DNA of 41,093 bases from positions 1 to 41,093 of IMG/VR virus record IMGVR_UViG_3300048582_000062; one strand, given 5' to 3'. A model generated the notes under the pieces. It made no database searches. It was given only the letters and a program-made list of their open reading frames with translations, and had not been told where the DNA came from. A program made the translations under genes and the position numbers. This DNA is from a virus. Numbering within the stretch: the stretch's first letter is position 1; every line of letters starts with the position of its first letter. Of the stretch, positions 16,441 through 22,476 are shown one piece after another.

Positions 16441-16536
16441 GACACCATCGTGAAGCCAACGACACGAGAAGTCCAACAGTTCCTACAGATACCCCCCATC
16501 TCCCACACAGATACCCCAGCTAGATACCCTGAACCA
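16441..16536. promoter_or_regulatory. Divergent promoter region with three AGATACCC(C/T) repeats
   Basis: Between the divergent genes at 16440 and 16537 the sequence AGATACCCC or AGATACCCT occurs three times, at 16487, 16509 and 16522. The third copy contains TACCCT (16525-16530) exactly 6 nt before ATG 16537, a leaderless promoter for the plus-strand gene. The first two lie 22 bp apart, about two helical turns, and could be operator sites. Confidence 0.5.
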
Positions 16537-16992
16537 ATGAGCAAACGCACCGACCAGCTCACCCCATTCACCCCCGAAACAGCCTCCCGCGCCGGCAAAC
16601 GATCCGCCGAAGTCCGACGCCAACGAGCCATAGCCAGACAAGTCGAACAGGCCCAAGACGCACGCACACTCGCCACACACCTCCAAACGTTCGCCGACAC
16701 CTTCCAACGAGACGACATCGGCACACACTCAGCCGCAGTCGCAGCAATGATCCTCGCTAAAATCGCAGCAGGACAAGTACCGATCCGTCACGCAGCGGAC
16801 GCAGCCGAGCTCTTGAAGGTGCTGCACGACATGACCCGACTCGAAGAAGGGCAGAGCACGTCGAACATCCTGCACGGGACGATCGACTCGGGCGCGATCA
16901 TCGCCCGCATCGAAGAACTCAGAGGCGAACTCACCACCGGACCGAACACGTCGCAAGACTCAGGCAGGGACGATCACCCACCACAGACGTGA
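16537..16992 (+). CDS. Candidate terminase small subunit / DNA-binding protein
   Basis: 151 aa. I chose ATG 16537 because it sits 6 nt after TACCCT; an upstream in-frame start at 16429 would run through the repeat region. The N-terminus is basic (TASRAGKRSAEVRRQRAIARQ), the middle helical (HSAAVAAMILAKIAAGQ, AADAAELLKVLHDMTRLEEGQ) and the C-terminus polar and disordered. Small basic helical proteins of this kind commonly act as terminase small subunits, recognising the packaging site. It lies alone on the plus strand, separated from the large subunit, so the role is inferred. Confidence 0.5.
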   Translation: MSKRTDQLTPFTPETASRAGKRSAEVRRQRAIARQVEQAQDARTLATHLQTFADTFQRDDIGTHSAAVAAMILAKIAAGQVPIRHAADAAELLKVLHDMTRLEEGQSTSNILHGTIDSGAIIARIEELRGELTTGPNTSQDSGRDDHPPQT

Positions 16993-17039
16993 GCGGCACA
17001 CCAAGACCAGGTGAGTGACAACGAAACTCGAAGCCGGCA

Positions 17040-17065
17040 CCCCCACCCCCACCCCCCCAGCCCCC
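17040..17065 (-). other. G-quadruplex motif on the minus strand
   Basis: The plus strand has C runs of 5, 5, 7 and 5 separated by single or double bases (17040-17044, 17046-17050, 17052-17058, 17061-17065). The minus strand therefore reads G5-N2-G7-N1-G5-N1-G5, an unusually strong intramolecular quadruplex motif. It lies in noncoding DNA after the candidate small terminase gene. Confidence 0.6.
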
Positions 17066-17099
17066 GCTCCGCCGTCACCACCCCTATATGGTCAGGCGT

Positions 17100-17300
17100 T
17101 CGTATAGTGCCCACCGTTTTTCGGGCACGTTGAGTTGTGTGTGTATCAGGAGAACGCTGCTCTGCTTGTAGCCGTGCTCTTGAGAAGCTTGCTGTCCCTG
17201 GCTGCTGCTAGGGCAGCACTCGGGAGGTCGGGGTACTGGTTTGCTGTTCTGGGAGAGGAGGCATCTGTGGTGCCTCTACCGCTTCGCTATTGACAGGTTG
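17100..17300. other. Noncoding region with three perfect hairpins
   Basis: Between 16993 and 17418 I see no convincing gene. Perfect inverted repeats are GTGCCC/GGGCAC (17107-17112 and 17123-17128, loop 10), TGCTGC/GCAGCA (17203-17208 and 17213-17218, loop TAGG) and GAGGCA/TGCCTC (17258-17263 and 17271-17276, loop 7). A TATAGT hexamer lies at 17103-17108. This could be a structured RNA, a packaging or replication site, or terminators; the sequence alone does not decide. Confidence 0.35.
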
Positions 17301-17400
17301 CACCCGTTCAACTTTCGTCGGGGTTACCAGCGGCGGCGGGGCCGTACTTGGTGTGTCAAGAACTTAGTGTGTGGGTTGGGTGGCGTCAAGGACGGGGGTT

Positions 17401-17414
17401 GTTGCATTTGCAAC
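17401..17414 (-). terminator. Palindrome after dpdA, possible terminator
   Basis: GTTGCA (17401-17406) and TGCAAC (17409-17414) pair around two T residues just after the stop of the minus-strand dpdA gene (17419). The loop is very short and no T run follows in the minus direction, so it may instead be a binding site. Confidence 0.3.
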
Positions 17415-17418
17415 GGGT

Positions 17419-18144
17419 TCAGAACGGGACGTGTTGGACGGGTTGTTGTTCGATTCGTTGGGTGTATCGGATGGCTTCGTTGATGTCGTTGCCGTCTCGG
17501 CCTTCGTAGCGGGCGGCGAATGACCAGGCCATTGAGTCGCTCGTGTGGAACAGTTCGCGTACTCGTTGGTTGCGGAGGGCTGTGATTTTGACGCCGAAGC
17601 CGTGGAGGCGCAGGTCGGGTCGGATGGCGTGGATGGCTTCGAGGATGCCGACGACGGAGCCGGGGTTGCGGTTGCGTTTGCAGACGGAGCCGACACCGAC
17701 CCACATGCCGGGGGTGAGCCGGTCGCCGTATTGTCGGACGTGGTCGGCGTAGTCGGCGGGTTCGTAGCCTTGGAGGACGGGCATGATGGGGACGCCGGCT
17801 GTGTCGCATTGGGTGAGGGCGTCGTACCGTTCGATGGTGAGTCGTTGGTGGTCGGCGACGGTCAGCCCGGTGCGCTCGAGCACGAACGGTTCGCACATGA
17901 AGTCCTGGGCGACTGCGGCGAGCAGGTTTCCGCAGCCGGCGAACCGTCTGATGATGGCGGCGTACTCGTCGACGCTGTCGGGGTAGCCGCCGTGTTTGTT
18001 GACCGTCGTGAACGCGCCCGAGTCCATGATCCAGACGTTCGGCTCGAAACCGGATTTGCGGTTTCGGAGTGCGTTGGCGCTGACCATTGCGTACGGCACC
18101 CGGCCCGCTTTGTTCGGGTGGTGGACGCCGACGAAGAATCTCAC
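17419..18144 (-). CDS. dpdA: DpdA-like 7-deazaguanine DNA transglycosylase
   Basis: 241 aa, starting at 18144 and overlapping the upstream stop (ATGA). It matches the short phage/actinophage DpdA type, a relative of tRNA-guanine transglycosylase that swaps guanine in DNA for a 7-deazaguanine such as preQ0. Motifs: FFVGVHHP (3-10), WIMDSGAFT with Asp41, AQDFMCEPF with Asp81, TVADHQRLT (95-103), MPVLQGYE (121-128), GVGSVCKR (150-157), HGFGVK (181-186), SDSMAWSFAAR (202-212). The Cys-rich Zn site of tRNA enzymes is not visible. No preQ0 synthesis genes are present, so the base must come from the host. It likely protects the DNA from restriction. Confidence 0.85.
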   Translation of the reverse strand: MRFFVGVHHPNKAGRVPYAMVSANALRNRKSGFEPNVWIMDSGAFTTVNKHGGYPDSVDEYAAIIRRFAGCGNLLAAVAQDFMCEPFVLERTGLTVADHQRLTIERYDALTQCDTAGVPIMPVLQGYEPADYADHVRQYGDRLTPGMWVGVGSVCKRNRNPGSVVGILEAIHAIRPDLRLHGFGVKITALRNQRVRELFHTSDSMAWSFAARYEGRDGNDINEAIRYTQRIEQQPVQHVPF

Positions 18145-18362
18145 CGTGTCCAGGTGTGGTCGGGGTAGTTGCCGCCGAGGTCGACGATGATCGCTGCGGG
18201 TCGTTCGGTGCTGGTGTTGAAGCGGCGTCGGTAGTCGTCCTGTTCGTTGCGGAGCTGTGCGCTGTTGGTGGGCTTGGAGCGGCGTCCGGTGGCGAGGGCT
18301 CGGTGGGAGAAGCGGGTGCGGGCGGCGTCTTGTGCTCGGGCGGCTCGTTCGGATTCGCGCAT
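18141..18362 (-). CDS. Small basic protein encoded with dpdA
   Basis: 73 aa. ATG 18362 lies 6 nt after TACACT (minus strand), without a ribosome-binding site, and was preferred to upstream starts. It is very basic and polar (SERAARAQDAARTRFSHRALATGRRSK; RNEQDDYRRRF) with a short hydrophobic patch AAIIVDLGG. It overlaps dpdA by ATGA, so the two form one transcription unit; it could be a nucleic-acid-binding partner of DpdA, but this is inference from context only. Confidence 0.55.
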   Translation of the reverse strand: MRESERAARAQDAARTRFSHRALATGRRSKPTNSAQLRNEQDDYRRRFNTSTERPAAIIVDLGGNYPDHTWTR

Positions 18363-18374
18363 GTGTGCAGTGTA
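18363..18374 (-). promoter_or_regulatory. Leaderless promoter of the dpdA cassette
   Basis: On the minus strand TACACT (18369-18374) lies exactly 6 nt before ATG 18362. No -35 box stands out. It separates the cassette from the upstream operon that ends at the hairpin 18453-18489. Confidence 0.55.
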
Positions 18375-18452
18375 GTTGTCAGGGTGTTGCGGCGGTGTGG
18401 CTTGTGGTGTACTGTGCGGGTTGAGCCTGGTGGTCATGCTCACTGTGTGTGT

Positions 18453-18489
18453 TGAGCCCCGATGATGTGTCAAGCATCATCGGGGCTCA
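18453..18489 (-). terminator. Strong 15-bp hairpin ending the 20-gene operon
   Basis: Arms 18453-18467 (TGAGCCCCGATGATG) and 18475-18489 pair perfectly over 15 bp around a 7-nt loop. The stop codon of the last gene (minus strand, 18470-18472) is in the loop. No T run follows, as is common in high-GC hosts. Confidence 0.7.
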
Positions 18490-18640
18490 CTCCCTTTTCG
18501 TCGACGAGCCAGTTGTCGGGGGTGTCCCATCGGTCGTCGCAGATGGGATGGCGGAATCCTCCGGTTCCGAGCAGCATGATCGTTTCGTGGTGGCCGTTGA
18601 TGGTGGGGAGGCGTCCGCAGTTCTCGCAGGTGTCGTTCAT
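18470..18640 (-). CDS. Cys-rich microprotein
   Basis: 56 aa from ATG 18640, overlapping the upstream stop (ATGA). It has TCENCGRLP (4-12) and HPICDDRWDTPDNW (31-44), giving a CxxC plus one Cys and several His residues that could bind Zn. It is the last gene of the operon, and its final codons form part of the terminator stem. Function unknown. Confidence 0.55.
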   Translation of the reverse strand: MNDTCENCGRLPTINGHHETIMLLGTGGFRHPICDDRWDTPDNWLVDEKGVSPDDA

Positions 18641-18900
18641 GGCGTCTCATCCCGTCGGGTTCGCAGGTCGGCCATGATCTCGTTGAATGATTCGCCGTCC
18701 CGGTGGCGTCGGCGAATCTCACTCAACTCGACGTGCATGTCCAGCGTGTCGATCGCTATGCGGATGCCGCGTGCAATCTCGATCAGCTTGCCGCATCGTT
18801 CGGTGTCGCCGTCAACGAATTGGGCTCGTTCAGCCCAGCGCTTGACCATCAGGTCGCGTTCGACGAGGTCGGCTCGCAGTCGGGTGAGGTCGTCGCTCAT
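18637..18900 (-). CDS. Helical hypothetical protein
   Basis: 87 aa from ATG 18900, overlapping both neighbours by 4 bases. Highly charged and helical (LTRLRADLVERDLMVKRWAE, ELSEIRRRHRDG, SFNEIMADLRTRRDE), probably coiled coil. No family recognised. Confidence 0.55.
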   Translation of the reverse strand: MSDDLTRLRADLVERDLMVKRWAERAQFVDGDTERCGKLIEIARGIRIAIDTLDMHVELSEIRRRHRDGESFNEIMADLRTRRDETP

Positions 18901-19244
18901 GGATTGATCGTCGCGTTGCACCACAGGCCGATGTAGCTGTCGTCGAACTCGCTGCGAGCCCATTCGTAGTGGCCGACCGGTTGAGATGTGAACGGTGCTT
19001 CGCCGTCAGCGAACCGGGCGACCGGTCCGACAAGATACGTGCCTTGCATGTCGACGGTGCGGCCGTGCCACGGCCCGCCGACGAGGCTCGCTTTCGGTGG
19101 CTCCTGGGCCTCGACGTCATTCGGGGTGCCGCGCATCGTCGAATAGTCGGGGTGTGTTGATCCCATCTCCCATCGGCATTGCAATTCGTCGATCAGTTCC
19201 CTGTTCGTTGCGTAGCCGAGCTGCGCTTTGTCGATGTCATTCAT
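18897..19244 (-). CDS. Hypothetical protein
   Basis: 115 aa from ATG 19244, with AGGAGAC 4 nt upstream. The middle contains SLVGGPWHGRTVDM followed by YLVGPVARF and HYEWARSEFDDSYIG, a pattern common in small actinophage proteins of unknown function with a beta fold. Coupled to the next gene by ATGA. Confidence 0.6.
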   Translation of the reverse strand: MNDIDKAQLGYATNRELIDELQCRWEMGSTHPDYSTMRGTPNDVEAQEPPKASLVGGPWHGRTVDMQGTYLVGPVARFADGEAPFTSQPVGHYEWARSEFDDSYIGLWCNATINP

Positions 19245-19411
19245 GATGTCTCCTTGGTTGGTTCTCGTAGATCAGCCGTTCGGTCGCTTGCTGTTTCGAC
19301 AAGAACGTGATCCAGTCCGCACGCGTCGTCGGTGCATTCCCCCCATGAGAGAATCAAAGCCTCTGGCTGATCCACGCTGGCACGAAGTCGAAGCAGGTGA
19401 TGTCGTCTCAT
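19241..19411 (-). CDS. Small hypothetical protein ending in the duplicated DLREPTKET tail
   Basis: 56 aa from ATG 19411, with AAGGAGAC upstream that belongs to the 26-bp repeat. The body (LRASVDQPEALILSWGECTD) gives no family match. Its last residues, DLREPTKETS, are nearly identical to the end of the upstream gene because both are encoded by the same repeated segment. Confidence 0.55.
   Translation of the reverse strand: MRRHHLLRLRASVDQPEALILSWGECTDDACGLDHVLVETASDRTADLREPTKETS
19248..19273. repeat. 26-bp direct repeat, copy 1
   Basis: Identical to 19415-19440. On the minus strand it encodes the C-terminal DLREPTKE residues of one gene and supplies the AAGGAGAC ribosome-binding site of the next. 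Confidence 0.85.
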
Positions 19412-19581
19412 GTCGTCTCCTTGGTTGGTTCTCGTAGATCGAAGCAGTCGCGTCGACCGCACGTTCCTGTCCGGCCGGCACGGACCTGTTCGACCGGGAG
19501 CCAGACGAACCCTTGCTGGCACCAGCATTCGACCATCACTGTTTCGCCGTCTCGTGGGGCACGGAAGTTGCCGTGGGTCAT
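19408..19581 (-). CDS. Cys-rich microprotein with DLREPTKET tail
   Basis: 57 aa from ATG 19581, with GGAGG 8 nt upstream. Cys at VECWCQQGF and GTCGRRDCF make a four-Cys, zinc-ribbon-like arrangement. The end, DLREPTKETT, is shared with the next gene. The start overlaps the upstream stop by one base (TGATG). Function unknown. Confidence 0.55.
   Translation of the reverse strand: MTHGNFRAPRDGETVMVECWCQQGFVWLPVEQVRAGRTGTCGRRDCFDLREPTKETT
19415..19440. repeat. 26-bp direct repeat, copy 2
   Basis: Identical to 19248-19273, 167 bp away. It covers the end of one minus-strand gene and the ribosome-binding site of the following gene. Confidence 0.85.
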
Positions 19582-19769
19582 CAGCATCGCCTCCGTCGTT
19601 TCCGTGGCTTCTGCGAGTTGTTGACCATCTTGTCCATGATGACCGGGGTGCTGTAGAACTGGTCGACGGTGTCCTGCAACGCGCAGTAGTCGTCATCGCA
19701 CGCCCGGTCGGGCAGCTTGAACATGGAGGTGACGTCGCACCCGGTGGCGCACTTCGGATGCTGCTTCAT
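19581..19769 (-). CDS. Small hypothetical protein with basic, Cys-containing tail
   Basis: 62 aa from ATG 19769, overlapping the upstream stop (ATGA); a GTG at 19775 is possible but less well placed. Cys residues in HPKCATGCDV and DDDYCALQD and a basic end KPRKRRRRC suggest a metal- or nucleic-acid-binding protein. No family recognised. Confidence 0.5.
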   Translation of the reverse strand: MKQHPKCATGCDVTSMFKLPDRACDDDYCALQDTVDQFYSTPVIMDKMVNNSQKPRKRRRRC

Positions 19770-19999
19770 CGCCACGCTGCTTCCAGTGCGGCCTCGCGCT
19801 CATCCTCGGGAATTGCGAGCAGGGCGGTCATCAGCGGGTACATGGCAACCCTGTCTCCGATCGAAGCGTTCTCGTAGCACCAGAGGATGTGATGTGTTTC
19901 GGTGTTGAAGTCGTCGACCACGATGTGTAGCGCGCCGCCGCGTTCGTTTCCTGGCAGCGCCCACCAGTCTCGGAGCAGTTGCCGAAGCTCGGTCGTCAT
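19766..19999 (-). CDS. Hypothetical protein
   Basis: 77 aa from ATG 19999, overlapping the upstream stop (ATGA) with only a weak ribosome-binding site, so probably coupled. Helical N-terminus (TTELRQLLRDWWALPGNER), a beta part (ALHIVVDDFNTE, HHILWCYENA) and a C-terminal helix (PEDEREAALEAAW). No family recognised. Confidence 0.55.
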   Translation of the reverse strand: MTTELRQLLRDWWALPGNERGGALHIVVDDFNTETHHILWCYENASIGDRVAMYPLMTALLAIPEDEREAALEAAWR

Positions 20000-20154
20000 C
20001 GCCGGTAGTCCCATCTCGGGATGTCGTTCGGGTGAATGTCCGGCCGGCGTTTCACCGGCCGTTTCTCCAACGGCAGATCGGAACGCAACCGGTCCAGTTT
20101 GTCCTCGAGCCGTTGCTTCATCCGCTGCTCGCGGGTCTGCTTGCGTTTCGTCAT
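19996..20154 (-). CDS. Small basic protein
   Basis: 52 aa from ATG 20154, coupled by ATGA on both sides. Very basic helical N-terminal part (TKRKQTREQRMKQRLEDKLDRLR) and a C-terminal tail (RRPDIHPNDIPRWDYRR). Possible nucleic-acid binding; function unknown. Confidence 0.5.
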   Translation of the reverse strand: MTKRKQTREQRMKQRLEDKLDRLRSDLPLEKRPVKRRPDIHPNDIPRWDYRR

Positions 20155-20414
20155 GCCGCTGCAAAGATCGCGCCGACGACGAACACGATGAATGCCAGCT
20201 CGATGACACCGAGCGTCAGTCCTGCGATCGCGAGGCCGGCTGGTCGGAACCCGCGGGTCTTGGCCCGGGACATGGACACGCCTGCGAAGGTGACGGCAAG
20301 GATGGGCAGGATGCCGTACATCCAGAACAGGACGACGCCGACGCAGCCGCAGACGAATCCTGCGATTGCCATTCCGTCAGCGGGGGCTCGTGGTGGTTGT
20401 TGTTCGATGGTCAT
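20151..20414 (-). CDS. DUF4190-like two-helix membrane protein
   Basis: 87 aa from ATG 20414, with AGGAGG 6 nt upstream. A Pro-rich N-terminus is followed by two transmembrane helices (about residues 14-40 and 60-85) with the typical GMAIAGFVCG and GLAIAGLTLG starts, separated by a short basic loop (SRAKTRGF). This matches the DUF4190 layout found in actinobacteria and their phages. Function unknown. Confidence 0.65.
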   Translation of the reverse strand: MTIEQQPPRAPADGMAIAGFVCGCVGVVLFWMYGILPILAVTFAGVSMSRAKTRGFRPAGLAIAGLTLGVIELAFIVFVVGAIFAAA

Positions 20415-20563
20415 GATGTTCCTCCTGTGTTGTTGTTGTTCGCGTCGATGTCGACGGCGATCTGTTGGGGCTGTTGGCGCCAACCGCACTTACTGCACGA
20501 GTACGCGGCCAGGTAGGGGCACGGCCATCCATCGCGAGGCCGAACGTGGAGGGTCCAGCTCAC
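20411..20563 (-). CDS. Small protein with CxxC motif
   Basis: 50 aa from GTG 20563, overlapping the upstream stop (GTGA), with GAGGTG upstream. CPYLAAYSCSKCGWRQ has three Cys (about residues 15-26), a possible zinc knuckle; the C-terminus ends in an Asn run (DANNNNTGG). Function unknown. Confidence 0.5.
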   Translation of the reverse strand: MSWTLHVRPRDGWPCPYLAAYSCSKCGWRQQPQQIAVDIDANNNNTGGTS

Positions 20564-21312
20564 GACGTCACCTCTTCGGCTAGGTGGCACATCAGCGAAC
20601 ACTCGAAGTCCGGCTCGTCTGCGCCCATGTCGACGGCGGTCACGTCGAGTTCATCGAGCCAGAGTTTGCGCGGGTTGGCGTGCTGGCGGGCGTCCTCACG
20701 CATGATGGACACGTTGAGTTCGCGTTCGACTGCGGCCATCCGGTCGAACGACTCAGGGAAGTCCCGGTGGATGCGCGCCCAGTACGACGGTGCGGTCGCC
20801 TTCGGGCAGGCGATGCAGTTGTTGTTGTGGTATCCGAGCTTGTACATGGCCGGGATTTCAATACCCGCCCGGTCGATCATGGCGAGGCAGTCGGCCTTCG
20901 TTAACCCGGCGTCGATCAGCGGAGTCCAGAGGTCGATCTCGGGGTTCTGGTCGCGGAATCGGTCGGCGCGCTTGCGCTCCTCGACGGTGTAGCCGAACAC
21001 CTGCACGTCGTCCGGCTGCTCGATGGCAAATCGAACCTTCTTCTTGAGTTCAACGGTGCAGCGTGCGCCGCCTGGTCCGACGAGGTATCGGGTGCGCTCC
21101 CAAACATCCCAGGTGTCGACGTAGTCCGGCGATCGGTGTAACTCGATCGCCTGGCCGAACCATCGCTCGCAGTCGGCGGCGAAGCGGTCGTTGTCGGGGT
21201 GTTCGCTACCGGTGTCGATGCGGGCGATCACCACGTTGTCGTGGCTGGCGAGCGCGAGTTTCGTGGCGACCGCAGATGCCGCACCAGCGGAGAACCATGC
21301 AAGCACCCTCAC
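20560..21312 (-). CDS. PAPS-reductase-like PP-loop enzyme
   Basis: 250 aa from GTG 21312, with GGTGGAGGTG upstream. It belongs to the PAPS reductase/ATP pyrophosphatase-like phage family: a modified PP-loop WFSAGAASAV (6-15), DTGSEHPDNDRF (33-44), GARCTVELKKKVR with Cys85 (82-94), NNNCIACPK with Cys166 and Cys169 (163-171), and DFECSLMCHL with Cys238 and Cys242. The Cys set may hold an Fe-S cluster, as in DndC-type proteins. The real substrate in phages is unknown; nucleic-acid sulfur or base modification is possible. Confidence 0.8.
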   Translation of the reverse strand: MRVLAWFSAGAASAVATKLALASHDNVVIARIDTGSEHPDNDRFAADCERWFGQAIELHRSPDYVDTWDVWERTRYLVGPGGARCTVELKKKVRFAIEQPDDVQVFGYTVEERKRADRFRDQNPEIDLWTPLIDAGLTKADCLAMIDRAGIEIPAMYKLGYHNNNCIACPKATAPSYWARIHRDFPESFDRMAAVERELNVSIMREDARQHANPRKLWLDELDVTAVDMGADEPDFECSLMCHLAEEVTS

Positions 21313-21340
21313 GCCGCCACCTCCACCAGTGACGCCGAGG

Positions 21341-21664
21341 TCACTTGAACGCTCCCTTGGCGAACTCGACGCTGCCAATCTGCACGACCGACATCGGGTC
21401 CAACTCCTTCACGTTCGGCAGACGGAACGCGATCGTCGGATCGGTCCTGATCTGCCACGGATACCGCAACGTCCACGTCGCCTCATCCACGAACCCTTCC
21501 ACCCCGAACCGCAACGTGCCCAACAGCTTCGCGGTGCCGTCGTGACGCATCTCAACGTAGGCGTCCATCTCGCCGTGCGCGGTGCCGTCAGTCCCGTCGA
21601 CCAACTCGAGCACCATCGGTTCGATGCACTTCACCGGGTCCGGCTTGTAGATGTCGGATTTCAC
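21341..21664 (-). CDS. Hypothetical protein
   Basis: 107 aa from GTG 21664, overlapping the upstream stop (GTGA). Mostly beta (MVLELVDG, AYVEMRHDGTAKLLGTLRFGVE, ATWTLRYPW, SVVQIGSVEFAKG), perhaps one compact beta domain. A 28-nt gap with a ribosome-binding site separates it from the PP-loop gene. No family recognised. Confidence 0.55.
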   Translation of the reverse strand: MKSDIYKPDPVKCIEPMVLELVDGTDGTAHGEMDAYVEMRHDGTAKLLGTLRFGVEGFVDEATWTLRYPWQIRTDPTIAFRLPNVKELDPMSVVQIGSVEFAKGAFK

Positions 21665-21912
21665 TTCGCACCTTCTTTCATCAAGAGTCCCATGCAGTAC
21701 CGGCCGACACGCGCCGGCCACAGTCCTTCCTCAATCTCGAAGCCGAGCACCCTGCAATGGCAGTTGGCGCATTCGTACACGTAGTCGTCTGCGTCGTCGC
21801 CGTCGTCGGGGAGCTGGTTGAAGTCGTGCCCGCCGAACACGTCACGGTCCAGGTCGATTGACGGATGGTTGAACAGGATGCGCCGTCGGCGACGGTCACG
21901 TTTGCGGATCAC
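21661..21912 (-). CDS. Small protein with zinc-binding motif
   Basis: 83 aa from GTG 21912, overlapping the upstream stop (GTGA). The N-terminus is basic (RKRDRRRRRI), followed by an Asp-rich stretch and YECANCHCRVLGFEIEE (46-62), then RVGRYCMG. CxxCxC plus a later Cys could bind Zn. Function unknown. Confidence 0.55.
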   Translation of the reverse strand: MIRKRDRRRRRILFNHPSIDLDRDVFGGHDFNQLPDDGDDADDYVYECANCHCRVLGFEIEEGLWPARVGRYCMGLLMKEGAK

Positions 21913-22115
21913 TGGTGGACCTGCAACTGGACGGCCCACATGCCGGGCTTGGCGTCGGGCGGGAGGGTGATGAGTTGGCTTGACACGGGGAATGACTCGT
22001 TCTGCATGAGGTAGAAGGCGGGCGACTCGACGTTGGACAGACCCTCGCGCTTGGCGACGCGGCCTGGCTTGATCGGTCGAAGCAGCACTTCGACTTGGCG
22101 TGGATCGAGACTCAT
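21909..22115 (-). CDS. Hypothetical protein
   Basis: 68 aa from ATG 22115, with AAGGAGAA 6 nt upstream. The sequence (RQVEVLLRPIKPGRVAKREG, SQLITLPPDAKPGMWAVQLQVHQ) is beta-rich, possibly one small beta barrel. Coupled to the next gene (GTGA). No family recognised. Confidence 0.55.
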   Translation of the reverse strand: MSLDPRQVEVLLRPIKPGRVAKREGLSNVESPAFYLMQNESFPVSSQLITLPPDAKPGMWAVQLQVHQ

Positions 22116-22360
22116 GTGGCTTCTCCTTCGATGGTGGTGCGAACGGCGACGATGCTGGACATTGGGCCTTCGATGCGTGACTTGGCGGTCGTGATGAACC
22201 AGAACCCAGTGCCACCGTTGAAGAGAGCGTGACCGTTGGCGTGGAACTCGTAGCTGTCGAGATCGAACTCGGCAATACCGGCCTTCTCTGCAACCTCATA
22301 CCACTGACCATCGGCAAGCAGCACAGCTCGGACATCATCAACGTCGATCCACAGACTCAT
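22112..22360 (-). CDS. Hypothetical protein
   Basis: 82 aa from ATG 22360, with AGGAAGC upstream; overlaps both neighbours by 4 bases. Contains VRAVLLADGQWYEVAE and SYEFHANGHALFNGGTGFWFITT, a small alpha/beta arrangement seen in several phage proteins of unknown function. Confidence 0.55.
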   Translation of the reverse strand: MSLWIDVDDVRAVLLADGQWYEVAEKAGIAEFDLDSYEFHANGHALFNGGTGFWFITTAKSRIEGPMSSIVAVRTTIEGEAT

Positions 22361-22476
22361 GCGTGCGCTTCCTTTGTGATGGTGTCTTTCCTCAACATGT
22401 TCTCGTGCACACGGATGGTCGGGGTGCGCACCGGCTTGCCGTCGTCGTTGAAATGGATCGCAGTGAGCGGGATCAC
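22357..22476 (-). CDS. 39-aa microprotein
   Basis: GTG 22476 overlaps the upstream stop (GTGA) and the stop overlaps the next ATG. The product (MIPLTAIHFNDDGKPVRTPT...) is too short to classify. Support comes from coupling on both sides and from filling the space between two supported genes exactly. Confidence 0.45.
   Translation of the reverse strand: MIPLTAIHFNDDGKPVRTPTIRVHENMLRKDTITKEAHA

Noticed and set aside
16429-16536. Longer start for the terminase candidate at 16429
   Set aside because: It would extend the protein through the repeat and promoter region and overlap the divergent gene; ATG 16537 sits at the expected distance from the -10 hexamer.
17011-17133. 40-aa frame starting GTG, running through the poly-C tract
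   Set aside because: Its sequence is low-complexity His/Pro, has no good ribosome-binding site and ends within the first hairpin; the noncoding explanation is simpler.
17290-17318. Promoter with TTGACA at 17290-17295
   Set aside because: The -35 match is perfect, but 17-18 nt downstream there is only TTTCGT and no plus-strand gene follows.
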